Assembly: GCA_000437855.1 (NCBI GenBank)
Contig: FR902169.1
Location: 7,964 to 71,963 of the forward strand
Direction: 5' to 3'
Origin: Clostridium sp. CAG:567
GTDB taxonomy: Bacteria; Bacillota; Clostridia; TANB77; CAG-508
Length of the DNA stretch: 64,000 nt
The translations under genes were made by a program, and so were the position numbers. Each line of letters begins with the position of its first letter. Position 1 is the first letter of the stretch. Below the pieces are notes generated by a model, which was not told where the DNA came from, did not search any database, and saw only the letters and a list, made by a program, of their open reading frames with translations. Below are positions 8,654 through 16,403 of the stretch, one piece after another.

Positions 8654-9208
8654 CTATTTTATATATTTTCCATTTACTCTTTTTACTATATCTCCAACAT
8701 TAAAGTCTGGATATAATTCTTTATATGTATATATTGAACCACTTCCATTTTCATGTGTTAAATAAATTTTATCATCAGTTATTTTTTGCACTACAAAATT
8801 AGTATTTTCGTTGTCTCTTAATACTCCATACAAATCATCTAATTTGTACCAAGCATCATCACTTTTTATATCTATTTCTCCATTATATAACTCACATTTA
8901 TCTCCATTTAACTGTACTTTTTGACCTGAGTATAGATTATAAAAATCTAATTTATTCATTTTATATATATTTTCATAAATTCCATGATTATGTAATTTCT
9001 CCAGTTCATTTTCAGTTGTATATATGTATATATCTTCTTCTTTTCCATTTTCAGGATTCAGCAATGTTATTTTTTCATTGTCTAAACCATATACTACCCC
9101 TATATTCATATTATTCCCCTTATCTAAAGCTTTTGCTAATTCATTAACGAAACTTGATACAAAATTTTTAGTTTCATTACCTAAAAGATTAAAAATTTCT
9201 AAATTCAT
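8654..9208 (-). CDS. Hypothetical protein upstream of the endonuclease
   Basis: 184 residues, acidic, no membrane segment or signal peptide, and no family recognised. The central and C-terminal parts show two short beta-rich repeats of similar style (KITLLNPENGKEEDIYIYT and KIYLTHENGSGSIYTYKEL), each a KIxLxxxENG turn followed by a Tyr-rich strand, suggesting an internal duplication of a small beta domain. AAAGGAAA precedes the ATG. The stop lies 8 bases before the endonuclease start, so the two are very probably co-transcribed and it might be an inhibitor or partner of the nuclease; that is inference only. Confidence 0.7.
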   Translation of the reverse strand: MNLEIFNLLGNETKNFVSSFVNELAKALDKGNNMNIGVVYGLDNEKITLLNPENGKEEDIYIYTTENELEKLHNHGIYENIYKMNKLDFYNLYSGQKVQLNGDKCELYNGEIDIKSDDAWYKLDDLYGVLRDNENTNFVVQKITDDKIYLTHENGSGSIYTYKELYPDFNVGDIVKRVNGKYIK

Positions 9209-9344
9209 AAATTTCCTTTCAAGAATTAAATATTTTTTTAATAAAATTTTCTTTAATATATCACATATTGTGTATTATTTACAATGCTTTTTTATTGCTT
9301 ATTGATTTTTTTAATGATACAATTTATTAAAAGTTGGTGAAAAA

Positions 9345-9650
9345 ATGTATTATACATATATGTTAAGGTGTGCAGATAATTCAATTTATACTGGAATGAC
9401 AAATGATTTAAATAAAAGAATAAATGAGCATTTAACTAAAGATAAAAATGGTGCAAAATATACAAAATCACATAATGCTGTAAAACTTGAATCTGCTTGG
9501 AAAAGTAAAGATAAATCTTTGGCTTGTAAATTAGAATATCAAATAAAAACTCTTTCAAAAATGCAAAAAGAGTCTTTAATAAATGGCGAAAAATTGTCTA
9601 ATTATTTAAGTGGGAAAGTTGATTGTAGAAGATATAAAAGAATTGTTTAA
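9345..9650 (+). CDS. GIY-YIG nuclease family protein (UPF0213/YhbQ-like)
   Basis: 101 residues covering one GIY-YIG domain. YYTYMLRCADNSIYTGMTND holds the two signature strands (Tyr-x-Tyr ... Tyr-x-Gly), followed by the basic helix RINEH and a conserved Glu within LEYQIK. This small stand-alone family is related to the UvrC N-terminal domain; its physiological substrate is unclear. The integrative element lies immediately downstream of its terminator. Confidence 0.88.
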   Translation: MYYTYMLRCADNSIYTGMTNDLNKRINEHLTKDKNGAKYTKSHNAVKLESAWKSKDKSLACKLEYQIKTLSKMQKESLINGEKLSNYLSGKVDCRRYKRIV

Positions 9651-9664
9651 TTTAGTGAGATAAA

Positions 9665-9692
9665 AAAGTGGTAAGATTTTTCTTACCACTTT
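9665..9692 (+). terminator. Terminator of the GIY-YIG gene
   Basis: AAAGTGGTAAG and CTTACCACTTT with loop ATTTTT, a perfect 11-bp stem. It ends 4 bases before the left attachment repeat. Confidence 0.7.
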
Positions 9693-9696
9693 ATAC

Positions 9697-9712
9697 TTAT
9701 GGTCGAGGCGAC
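9697..9712. repeat. Left attachment repeat of the integrative element
   Basis: TTATGGTCGAGGCGAC, a 16-base exact copy of the 3' end of tRNA-Pro found at 19994-20009. It is separated from that tRNA by the integrase-to-RepA gene block, so it marks the left end of the element. Confidence 0.9.
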
Positions 9713-9754
9713 TTGTTTTTCACTTCGTCAACCTCTTATATATCAAACGTTTCA

Positions 9755-9788
9755 TACGTTATTTCAATTCTAGAACATAATTCTAGAA
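9755..9788. repeat. Left-end TACGTTATTTCAATT motif and TTCTAGAA pair
   Basis: TACGTTATTTCAATT at 9755-9769 recurs with one change at 19906-19920. TTCTAGAA occurs at 9768-9775 and 9781-9788 and recurs as two pairs at the other end. Such repeated subterminal sites are typical of integrase arm binding sites. Confidence 0.55.
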
Positions 9789-9828
9789 AAAACTAGCTTT
9801 TCGGTCTTATTATTCCTTCTACGTCATT

Positions 9829-9846
9829 CCTTAGTATTTTCTAAGG
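9829..9846 (-). terminator. Hairpin at the end of int
   Basis: CCTTAG TATTTT CTAAGG overlaps the int stop codon. The stem is short (6 bp), so its termination role is uncertain. Confidence 0.4.
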
Positions 9847-11226
9847 ATTTAACGATTTTTCTTCTTTTGTATATTCGTTGATAGAATCACCCAAAAGCAT
9901 TTTAACACTATCAACATATTTTTGCAACTCTTTTCGTTGCGTTTCTATTGGAAGATCTGTGTAAGTGTCCATTGTTTGCCTTATATCCGAATGTCCTAAA
10001 GTTTCTTCCATAACTTTATAGTCAATTCCAACAGAGTAACTATTTGTAGAATATGAATGTCTTAATTTGTGATTATGTGCATTATCTTCAATTCCAATAA
10101 ACTTACAAATTCTTTTTAAACAGTCATTTAAAGTACTATCAGTAAAAACATTACCCTTTTTATTACAAAATAACAAATCGTTTTCATTTGGTTTCATATT
10201 TTTAATGGCATGTTCTAAAACTGGCTGTGTTAATTCAGTAAGTACAATATCACGCTCTCCACTTGGTGTTTTTGTTCTATCTCCTAAAATAGTATGTCCT
10301 TGTTTATCCAAAGTTGTAGTTCTTTTTATGTGTAATAACCCATTTTCTAAATCTACATCTTGTTTTTTTAAACCTAAAACTTCTCCAATACGTAACCCAC
10401 AATGAATTGCTATTAAATATTCATCTCTATGTGAATATTTAAAATCTGGACTATAAAGATATATTAGTAATTTTTTAAAATCCTCAATATTAAAAGATTT
10501 TACTTTCTCTGTTTTTATAATACTTTGAGGCATTTTTATTCCATAATATCCAGCAAAATAATCTTCTTCAATAAATTTTCTTTCTTTTGCTATTCCAAAG
10601 GCTTGTTTTAATAATTGATAATCTTTTCTCAATGTGTTTTGAGCATATCCTTTTTCTCTCTCATAATTTAGGAAATCTTCAACATCTTTTCTTGATATTT
10701 TATCAATTTTTTTATCAAACCAAGAACCAGAGTTTCTTTTAACGCGTTTTAAAATCTCTGAATAAGTTCTGTATGTGTTATCATTGTTGGTTCCATTGTT
10801 ATTTTTTTGTTTCATAAACTCAAGTGTTATTCCTTCAATTGTCATTGGAGATATTTTTTCTTTATTCGGTTTAGATTTTAATCCTCCTGGATTATCCTTT
10901 TTAAATTGTTCAGATTTATAAATTGCTTCATTTTGAGTTGCTCCTGTAAATTTTTTTCTAATTGTTTCTCCTGTTTCTTCATCAACTCCTACTACAATTG
11001 TTACACTATATTGCTCAGATATATAGAACTTATCGCAATGCTCGTTATCGGAACAATTATGGCAATCTGGACATTTATTCATTAGTTTAAGATTTCTTCT
11101 GTGATTGCAAAAATCTTTGTTTAAGCATTTGCTACATTTAGGACACATAGGTCTATCATTTTTTACTCGTGCTTTTTTTACCAAATATGGTGCTTTTTCA
11201 TTATAATTTTTCTTCCTTTTGGTCAT
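9841..11226 (-). CDS. int: Tyrosine recombinase integrase with duplicated N-terminal zinc-binding module
   Basis: 461 residues. The N-terminus holds two Cys clusters with matching spacing, Cys28/31/34/40 and Cys52/55/58/64, a likely zinc-binding module not present in the compact Tn916-type integrases. An AP2-like arm-binding region follows (about 75-115), then the core-binding SAM-like domain (about 130-225) and the catalytic domain with Arg279, HKLRH (His386, Arg389), His412 in LGHSDI and the nucleophile Tyr422 in MDTYTDL. It catalyses integration and excision at the tRNA-Pro attachment site. AAGGAGA precedes the ATG. The xis gene is upstream on the same strand, so both probably share the leader-RNA transcript. 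Confidence 0.92.
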   Translation of the reverse strand: MTKRKKNYNEKAPYLVKKARVKNDRPMCPKCSKCLNKDFCNHRRNLKLMNKCPDCHNCSDNEHCDKFYISEQYSVTIVVGVDEETGETIRKKFTGATQNEAIYKSEQFKKDNPGGLKSKPNKEKISPMTIEGITLEFMKQKNNNGTNNDNTYRTYSEILKRVKRNSGSWFDKKIDKISRKDVEDFLNYEREKGYAQNTLRKDYQLLKQAFGIAKERKFIEEDYFAGYYGIKMPQSIIKTEKVKSFNIEDFKKLLIYLYSPDFKYSHRDEYLIAIHCGLRIGEVLGLKKQDVDLENGLLHIKRTTTLDKQGHTILGDRTKTPSGERDIVLTELTQPVLEHAIKNMKPNENDLLFCNKKGNVFTDSTLNDCLKRICKFIGIEDNAHNHKLRHSYSTNSYSVGIDYKVMEETLGHSDIRQTMDTYTDLPIETQRKELQKYVDSVKMLLGDSINEYTKEEKSLNP

Positions 11227-11404
11227 TTTGTATTCTCCTTTTTCTTGTAAATTTCGAAGAATACCTTGTCAAATCAAGTTTTTTAGATTATAATAGATTT
11301 AGCAAGGTATTCTTGCTAAAGATAATTTTAAGTCTTAAGCTTATTGCTTAAGCAAAGTTTTGTATTGAAGATTTAAAGGGCAAATTTAAATCTTCTTTTT
11401 CTTT

Positions 11405-11587
11405 CTAGTTTTTTTCATTATTTAAATATTTTTTTAAGTTATCTTCACTTATTAATAGTTTTCTTCCAACATATCTTGCACCAGACTCTTTCATTTTCAT
11501 TATAGCATAAGCTGTTTCTTTTGTAACGTGTAATCCTTTGCAAATATCTTGTGCTGAAAACATTTTAATTCCACACATATTTTCCAT
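11405..11587 (-). CDS. xis: Excisionase-family helix-turn-helix protein
   Basis: 60 residues with a MerR-like winged helix-turn-helix: FSAQDICKGLHVTKETAYAIMK, then the wing ARYVGRKLLISEDNLKKYL. This is the HTH_17/excisionase pattern of Tn916-like elements. AAGGAGA lies 8 bases before the ATG at 11587. It lies upstream of int with a 178-base gap. Expected role: directing the integrase towards excision, perhaps also regulating the promoter region upstream. Confidence 0.85.
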   Translation of the reverse strand: MENMCGIKMFSAQDICKGLHVTKETAYAIMKMKESGARYVGRKLLISEDNLKKYLNNEKN

Positions 11588-11636
11588 AGTATTTGTCTCC
11601 TTTCGTTTGTATTTTGTAATCTACATTTATCTCATA

Positions 11637-11830
11637 CCCTAAATTACACTGGGCTTTTACTGGTCGTTGATTTTTCAAATCTTTGGAATTTCACCACTAC
11701 CCCATCAGGGCTAGCTACACTCTTTGCGTGCGATGGTACTTTTAAACCACTCAAGCTGAGACTGTGTAGAAGAGCATTTCTGCTTCTATCCAGTAACGGA
11801 TTATTCAATTTTCAATGTGCTATCCGTGAT
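11637..11830 (-). ncRNA. Candidate structured leader RNA upstream of xis-int
   Basis: The 361 bases between xis and the DUF6076 gene contain no frame but dense nested pairing. On the minus strand, CGGAT/ATCCG pairs 11822-11826 with 11797-11801. TTACTGG/CCAGTAA pairs 11790-11796 with 11657-11663 and closes a multibranch domain. CTACAC/GTGTAG pairs 11764-11769 with 11715-11720. AGCA-GAAA-TGCT (11773-11784) has a GNRA loop. CTA-CCC/GGG-TAG lies at 11697-11714. A consensus minus-strand promoter ends near 11867, which together with the GNRA loop supports minus-strand orientation. I could not assign it to a known class. Confidence 0.6.
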
Positions 11831-11866
11831 TAGTTTTTGCTAACCATTTAATAACTACTAACAAAT

Positions 11867-11895
11867 ATTTTAGCATTAGCTATTGCATATGTCAA
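11867..11895 (-). promoter_or_regulatory. Promoter of the leader RNA-xis-int transcript
   Basis: On the minus strand, TTGACA (11895-11890), 17 bases and TAAAAT (11872-11867), predicting a start near 11860. Confidence 0.65.
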
Positions 11896-11911
11896 TAGTT
11901 TGTGATAAAAT
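11883..11911 (+). promoter_or_regulatory. Divergent promoter for the DUF6076 cargo gene
   Basis: TTGCAT (11883-11888), 17 bases and TAAAAT (11906-11911). It physically overlaps the -35 box of the opposing xis promoter, so the two directions should compete. Confidence 0.5.
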
Positions 11912-11948
11912 ATTTTCAATAAATAACAGAGAGTGACGGTGAGGTAAC

Positions 11949-12950
11949 ATGGAAAGATTTGAATTACGTTTAAAAAATCAATTTTTTATAAATAAGTTTA
12001 ATAAATACAAATTTATGGCATACCAAGATTTAAGATTTAATCAAAAACATAAAAGTTATGAAATTTATAATAGATATGAGAAAATCAAGTTAGGAGTTCA
12101 ATTATGTGACTTTTTAAATACTGATTTTTCAGATTTAAATAGTATTAGAGAATTCATTGATAAATATGGTATTACAACAATAGCTCATCTATCTGATATA
12201 AAAATTTATCAGTATTATTCTGAAAAAGAATATAATGAAATGGTTGATGATGTTATAAATAATTTAAAAAACAAATTAGAAATGTATAAAAATGCTTTCA
12301 TTGCTGATATTACATATATCTATAATTTAAATGACTTAGAAGAATTGAATGATTTAACTACTATACAGAGATTACATATATTAAGAGATAGTAAAAAAGA
12401 ATCTGAAGTAAGAAAATTATATGATTCAAATAATTTGAAATTAACTTTAAATAATTTTGGAGATTTTACAGAGTTTTCTATAACAAGAGAAGATGACGCA
12501 CAAGAGATTGCAAAAAATGTTAATACAGATTATTTAAATACATATTGTTTTGAGAGCAATGATATAATTCAAACATTTATAATTGAATTATTTGAAATGA
12601 CTGAAATAGAAAGTACGGCTATTAAAAAATGTAAGAATTGTGGCAAATTCTTTGTTCCAGATAATAGAGTTGATGAGTTGTATTGTAATAGTATTTATGA
12701 AAATAATAAAACTTGTAAAGAGGTTGGACCTTTTAGAACTAAACAAAAGCTTATGCAAGAAAACGATGATTTAAGAATTTATAGAAATGTTTATCAAAAG
12801 TTATTATTAAGAACAAGAAGAAATCCTAATAATGACCAGTATGAAAGAGATTTCCATGAATTCAAACAAAAAAATATCGAATTAAAGGAAAAGGTTGAAG
12901 AAGGAAAATTAACTCAAGCTGAATATATGGAATGGCTTGAGAAACAATAA
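11949..12950 (+). CDS. DUF6076-like zinc-ribbon protein (element cargo)
   Basis: 333 residues, cytoplasmic. The C-terminal third has a zinc ribbon KKCKNCGKFFVPDNR ... ELYCNSIYENNKTCKEVG (CxxC, then C and C) followed by a helical tail ending EYMEWLEK. This arrangement matches DUF6076-type proteins that occur on clostridial mobile elements; the function is not known. The N-terminal 200 residues are charged and mostly helical with no recognised motif. It is the first gene of the plus-strand cargo block, with its own divergent promoter. Assignment to the family is from memory of its C-terminal pattern. Confidence 0.65.
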   Translation: MERFELRLKNQFFINKFNKYKFMAYQDLRFNQKHKSYEIYNRYEKIKLGVQLCDFLNTDFSDLNSIREFIDKYGITTIAHLSDIKIYQYYSEKEYNEMVDDVINNLKNKLEMYKNAFIADITYIYNLNDLEELNDLTTIQRLHILRDSKKESEVRKLYDSNNLKLTLNNFGDFTEFSITREDDAQEIAKNVNTDYLNTYCFESNDIIQTFIIELFEMTEIESTAIKKCKNCGKFFVPDNRVDELYCNSIYENNKTCKEVGPFRTKQKLMQENDDLRIYRNVYQKLLLRTRRNPNNDQYERDFHEFKQKNIELKEKVEEGKLTQAEYMEWLEKQ

Positions 12951-12963
12951 AATTATAAATTTA

Positions 12964-13018
12964 TTTTTACCAATCACCACCAAATCAATTAACCTATGGT
13001 GGCAATTAGGTAAAAATA
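12964..13018 (+). promoter_or_regulatory. Bipartite hairpin ahead of the fic gene
   Basis: TTTTTACC with CACCACC pairs with GGTGG and GGTAAAAA across a 16-base interior. Only a few bases separate it from the fic ribosome binding site, so it may act as a terminator/attenuator or translational control element. Confidence 0.45.
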
Positions 13019-13036
13019 TCTATGGAGGTTTTGAAT

Positions 13037-14005
13037 ATGGAAAATTATCCACCTTATACGATAACTGACAAAATGTTAAATTATGTATCAGATATAATGA
13101 AAAAAATTGGAGAAGCTAATTATTTTGAAAGTTTAAATAGATATCCTGAATTAAGAAGAAAATCAAGGATTAGGTCAATTCATTCTTCTTTGGCAATAGA
13201 AAATAATCAACTATCATTATTTCAAGTTGAAGATGTAATAAATGGAAAAATGGTAATCGGAGACCAAAAAGATATTCAAGAAGTAAAAAATGCTTATGAA
13301 GCCTATGAACAAATTGATAAAGTAAATCCTTATTCTGTAGAAGATTTAAAGAAAATACATGGAATATTAACTTTTCTAGTTGAAAAAGATGCAGGAAAAT
13401 TTAGAAATCATGGGGAAGCTGTTTATGATGGGAATGTTGAGATTTTTATGGCACCACCACATAGATTAGTTCCAACTTTAATGGATAATTTATTTAATTG
13501 GATGAATGAAGTTAAAGACACCATAAATCCACTTATACTATCTTCAGTATTTCACTATGAATTTGTATTTATACATCCATTTTCTGATGGTAATGGTAGA
13601 ACTGCAAGAATTTGGCAAACTGCAATTTTATCACATTGGGAAAAAGCTTTTACTTATTTACCTATTGAAAGTATGATAAAGAAGAGTCAAAATGAGTATT
13701 ACAAAGTAATTGATAATTGTAATAAAGCTGGAAATGCTACTGAATTTATTGAGTTTATGCTTAAAATGATAGATGATACAATTGATGAAATAACAAAAAC
13801 TACTACACAAGAAACTGCACAGGAAACTACACAAGAAAAAATTTTAAAGCTTATAAAAAGTAACCCTAGTATAACTCAAACTCAAATGGCAAAAGTTCTT
13901 GGTATTACTAGGGATGGTGTTTCTTATAATATAAAACAATTAAAAGATAATGGTATTATTGAAAGAGTCGGAGCAACAAAAAATGGATATTGGATTGTAA
14001 AATAA
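13037..14005 (+). CDS. Fic family protein with N-terminal inhibitory motif and C-terminal winged helix
   Basis: 322 residues from the ATG at 13037. The frame opens at an ATG at 13022, but GGAGG at 13024-13028 lies 8 bases before 13037 and fixes the later start. The Fic core HPFSDGNGRTAR carries the catalytic His and the phosphate-binding loop. Near residue 55 SSLAIENN matches the [S/T]xxxE[G/N] inhibitory helix of class II Fic proteins, so activity should be self-restrained. The last 60 residues (TQTQMAKVLGITRDGVSYN) form a DNA-binding winged helix. Fic domains AMPylate target proteins. On a mobile element it may act as a toxin, defence or regulatory factor; which one cannot be decided here. 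Confidence 0.9.
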   Translation: MENYPPYTITDKMLNYVSDIMKKIGEANYFESLNRYPELRRKSRIRSIHSSLAIENNQLSLFQVEDVINGKMVIGDQKDIQEVKNAYEAYEQIDKVNPYSVEDLKKIHGILTFLVEKDAGKFRNHGEAVYDGNVEIFMAPPHRLVPTLMDNLFNWMNEVKDTINPLILSSVFHYEFVFIHPFSDGNGRTARIWQTAILSHWEKAFTYLPIESMIKKSQNEYYKVIDNCNKAGNATEFIEFMLKMIDDTIDEITKTTTQETAQETTQEKILKLIKSNPSITQTQMAKVLGITRDGVSYNIKQLKDNGIIERVGATKNGYWIVK

Positions 14006-14038
14006 AATTGAAATAATAAAGTATAAAGGAGTTAAGTA

Positions 14039-15787
14039 ATGAAAGAATCAATAAAAAACATAATAATATCAATATCAATAATTATAATTGCTATTCTAAT
14101 ATCTTTATTTTTTATAAATAATTCTAATACTTCACTTAACAATAAAAAGAGTAAGGGAATAGGCATAGGCAGTAGGACAATAAATATTAATATTTTAGAT
14201 AATAAAATACTTTGTGAAGATGTAATATTGTTTAATATGCATTCAAGAGAAGAACTTAAGTACAAGTTTTTTCAAGAATATGATTATTTGAACAATACCA
14301 AGCTTTATATAAACAATTCAGATAATTTTTATTCGACAAGTTTAAAAATGGATTTATTAAAAGGCTATATAAATATAGATAAAAGGTTATTAAATGGTTT
14401 AAAAATCACAGATAAAAATGTAAGTATAAAATTAACATATGAACTAGATCTAGATTATATTACAAGATACACAAATACAGATGTTTTACCTCTTTATATG
14501 GATTTAGAAAATATAGATTACTTAAATAATTTAACAATAAACTTGAATTCAAATTATACAATTACAAATTTAACTGTAGATAATGCAGAAATAAGCAAAA
14601 CTAAAGATGGATATGCTGTTAATATGAATAATATAAACAACAGTGATGATATGAATATATTATTTAATATGAATACATATCTTAGTAACACAATAAATTC
14701 TGATTATGTTAATCCTAATATCTTAAAGGAAACTGAAGACTATGACTATATTAATGAAAGAATATATATTTTAGTGATAATAATAACTATTTCTGTAATA
14801 TTATTAATATTATCATTAATTATTAATAACCAAAAAAAGACTACTAATTATCGAAGAGATACATCAAATTTAATTTCTCCAATCTTAGCTGAAGCTATCA
14901 TAGATGGGAAAATTGGATTAAAGGAATTAATAATGACTACTATTGTAGAATTAAATATTAGAGGAAACATCAATATTATAAATAATGATACATTAGAACT
15001 AGTATCTTATGATAATCTTGAAATATATGAGCAAAGCATTGTAAATCTTCTATTTAAAAATAAAACTATAAAATTTAGTGATATAAATAATACTTTTGCT
15101 AATTCAAATAAATCAACAATACAGTTTACTCAAAAAATGAGTTTAATTAAAGAATGTTTATTAGAGAAAATTTATTCTATGAATATTTTTTCTAAGGGAC
15201 TTACATTTTTAAATAAAGCTATTGGACTTTGTACTATTTTAATTAGCATAAATATGCCACAAATACTTTTGAATAATTCAAGTTCAATGAAAAAATTCTT
15301 TTTTATATTAAGTCTTCTTATTACTTTTTATTATATAAAAAGTAATATTGGCAAAAAGACTATAAGAGAAGAAATTATAACTAATAATAAAAGGCGAACG
15401 GTAATAGATATAAGAATAGTATTTCTACTTATATTAACGGTATTTATAATAATAAGTACTTCTATAAGTGTTGCTAAATATCATATTGTATTTTTTATGT
15501 TTACATTACTTGCAATTTGTCTAAATATTTATATAGCATATCATAGTCAAGGTATCATCTTAACTAAAGAAGGAAAGGAAGAACAATTAAAGCTGGTAGA
15601 ATTGAAAAATTATATAAATGATTATAGTTTAATCAGGAATAGAGATTTAGAATCAGTTATTATTTGGGATAAATATTTAGCTTATGCAACAGCTTTCGGA
15701 ATACCAAATAAGATTACAAATAGTATATATGAAGAATGGTATAATTTAAACATAAACTTACAAGTAGTAGAAAAAATACTGAGTTAA
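14039..15787 (+). CDS. DUF2207-like predicted membrane protein (element cargo)
   Basis: 582 residues. A membrane helix at about residues 7-27 is followed by an extracytoplasmic beta-rich domain to about 235. A second helix lies at about 240-262. A cytoplasmic part contains the winged-helix-like EAIIDGKIGLKELIMTTIVEL, then paired membrane helices near 375-415 and 455-500, and the C-terminal block IIWDKYLAYATAFGIPN that is characteristic of DUF2207/YciQ-type proteins. Codon use is even more AT-biased than its neighbours (runs of AAT, ATA, TTA), which fits recent acquisition with the element. AAAGGAG lies 7 bases upstream, 33 bases after fic, so co-expression is likely. Function unknown. Confidence 0.72.
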   Translation: MKESIKNIIISISIIIIAILISLFFINNSNTSLNNKKSKGIGIGSRTININILDNKILCEDVILFNMHSREELKYKFFQEYDYLNNTKLYINNSDNFYSTSLKMDLLKGYINIDKRLLNGLKITDKNVSIKLTYELDLDYITRYTNTDVLPLYMDLENIDYLNNLTINLNSNYTITNLTVDNAEISKTKDGYAVNMNNINNSDDMNILFNMNTYLSNTINSDYVNPNILKETEDYDYINERIYILVIIITISVILLILSLIINNQKKTTNYRRDTSNLISPILAEAIIDGKIGLKELIMTTIVELNIRGNINIINNDTLELVSYDNLEIYEQSIVNLLFKNKTIKFSDINNTFANSNKSTIQFTQKMSLIKECLLEKIYSMNIFSKGLTFLNKAIGLCTILISINMPQILLNNSSSMKKFFFILSLLITFYYIKSNIGKKTIREEIITNNKRRTVIDIRIVFLLILTVFIIISTSISVAKYHIVFFMFTLLAICLNIYIAYHSQGIILTKEGKEEQLKLVELKNYINDYSLIRNRDLESVIIWDKYLAYATAFGIPNKITNSIYEEWYNLNINLQVVEKILS

Positions 15788-15835
15788 TTTTTAAAGTTTT
15801 ATAGATACAATATTAATAAAAGTTATTATTATTTC

Positions 15836-15879
15836 ATAATAGCTAAAACTAGTAATTATTATTAGTTTTAGCTATTATC
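15836..15879. terminator. Terminator of the plus-strand cargo operon
   Basis: ATAATAGCTAAAACTA and TTAGTTTTAGCTATTAT make a near-perfect long stem shortly after the DUF2207 stop. Confidence 0.7.
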
Positions 15880-16001
15880 TTCTTAACTATAATTATATTA
15901 ATTTAAAATACTTTTAATATAATCTTTTTAAAAAATAATGACTTAATGCATAATCAGCAATTAAAATAATTAAACCGATTAAGTTATGAAAAATCATTGA
16001 A

Positions 16002-16307
16002 TTACATCATTGAATTTTGTTGGATTTGTAATGATTTGTTTATTAATGCATCATCTCCTACGTTATTAAATATACCACCAGATATTAGCAAGATTATCAT
16101 TATGACAGTTAAAATAGTAGAAGCAACGATACCTATAGTGGAAAAAATATTTTTTTCTTTCTTGCTAGAAATAATAGCTAATATTAATGCAATTATTTCA
16201 AATATTAATGCTATAATAATTCCTAAATTTGAATATAGTATCCATCCAATAATAAATAATAAAATTGAAATTATTCCTAATATTTTATACTTACTCACCC
16301 TATTCAT
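16002..16307 (-). CDS. Small membrane protein of unknown function (element cargo)
   Basis: Up to 101 residues with three hydrophobic segments (about 10-24, 26-46, 55-80) and a short hydrophilic tail. The basic KKEK loop between segments two and three suggests a cytoplasmic turn. AGGAGG ends one base before the ATG at 16307, which is too close; an in-frame GTG at 16298 lies 11 bases from the same site and may be the true start (98 residues). Its order relative to the relaxase gene suggests independent expression. Not recognised as a known family. Confidence 0.6.
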   Translation of the reverse strand: MNRVSKYKILGIISILLFIIGWILYSNLGIIIALIFEIIALILAIISSKKEKNIFSTIGIVASTILTVIMIILLISGGIFNNVGDDALINKSLQIQQNSMM

Positions 16308-16403
16308 TCCTCCTTTTTGTTAAGTATAATATATTGGGTTATAGTTGTCAAATGTAACACGAATAATTCAATAATTTCATAACAAAATATGAATATTCTA
16401 AAT

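Noticed and set aside
15997..16323. Plus-strand frame opposite the small membrane protein of the element
   Set aside because: The minus-strand frame has AGGAGG and hydrophobic segments; the plus frame is its shadow.
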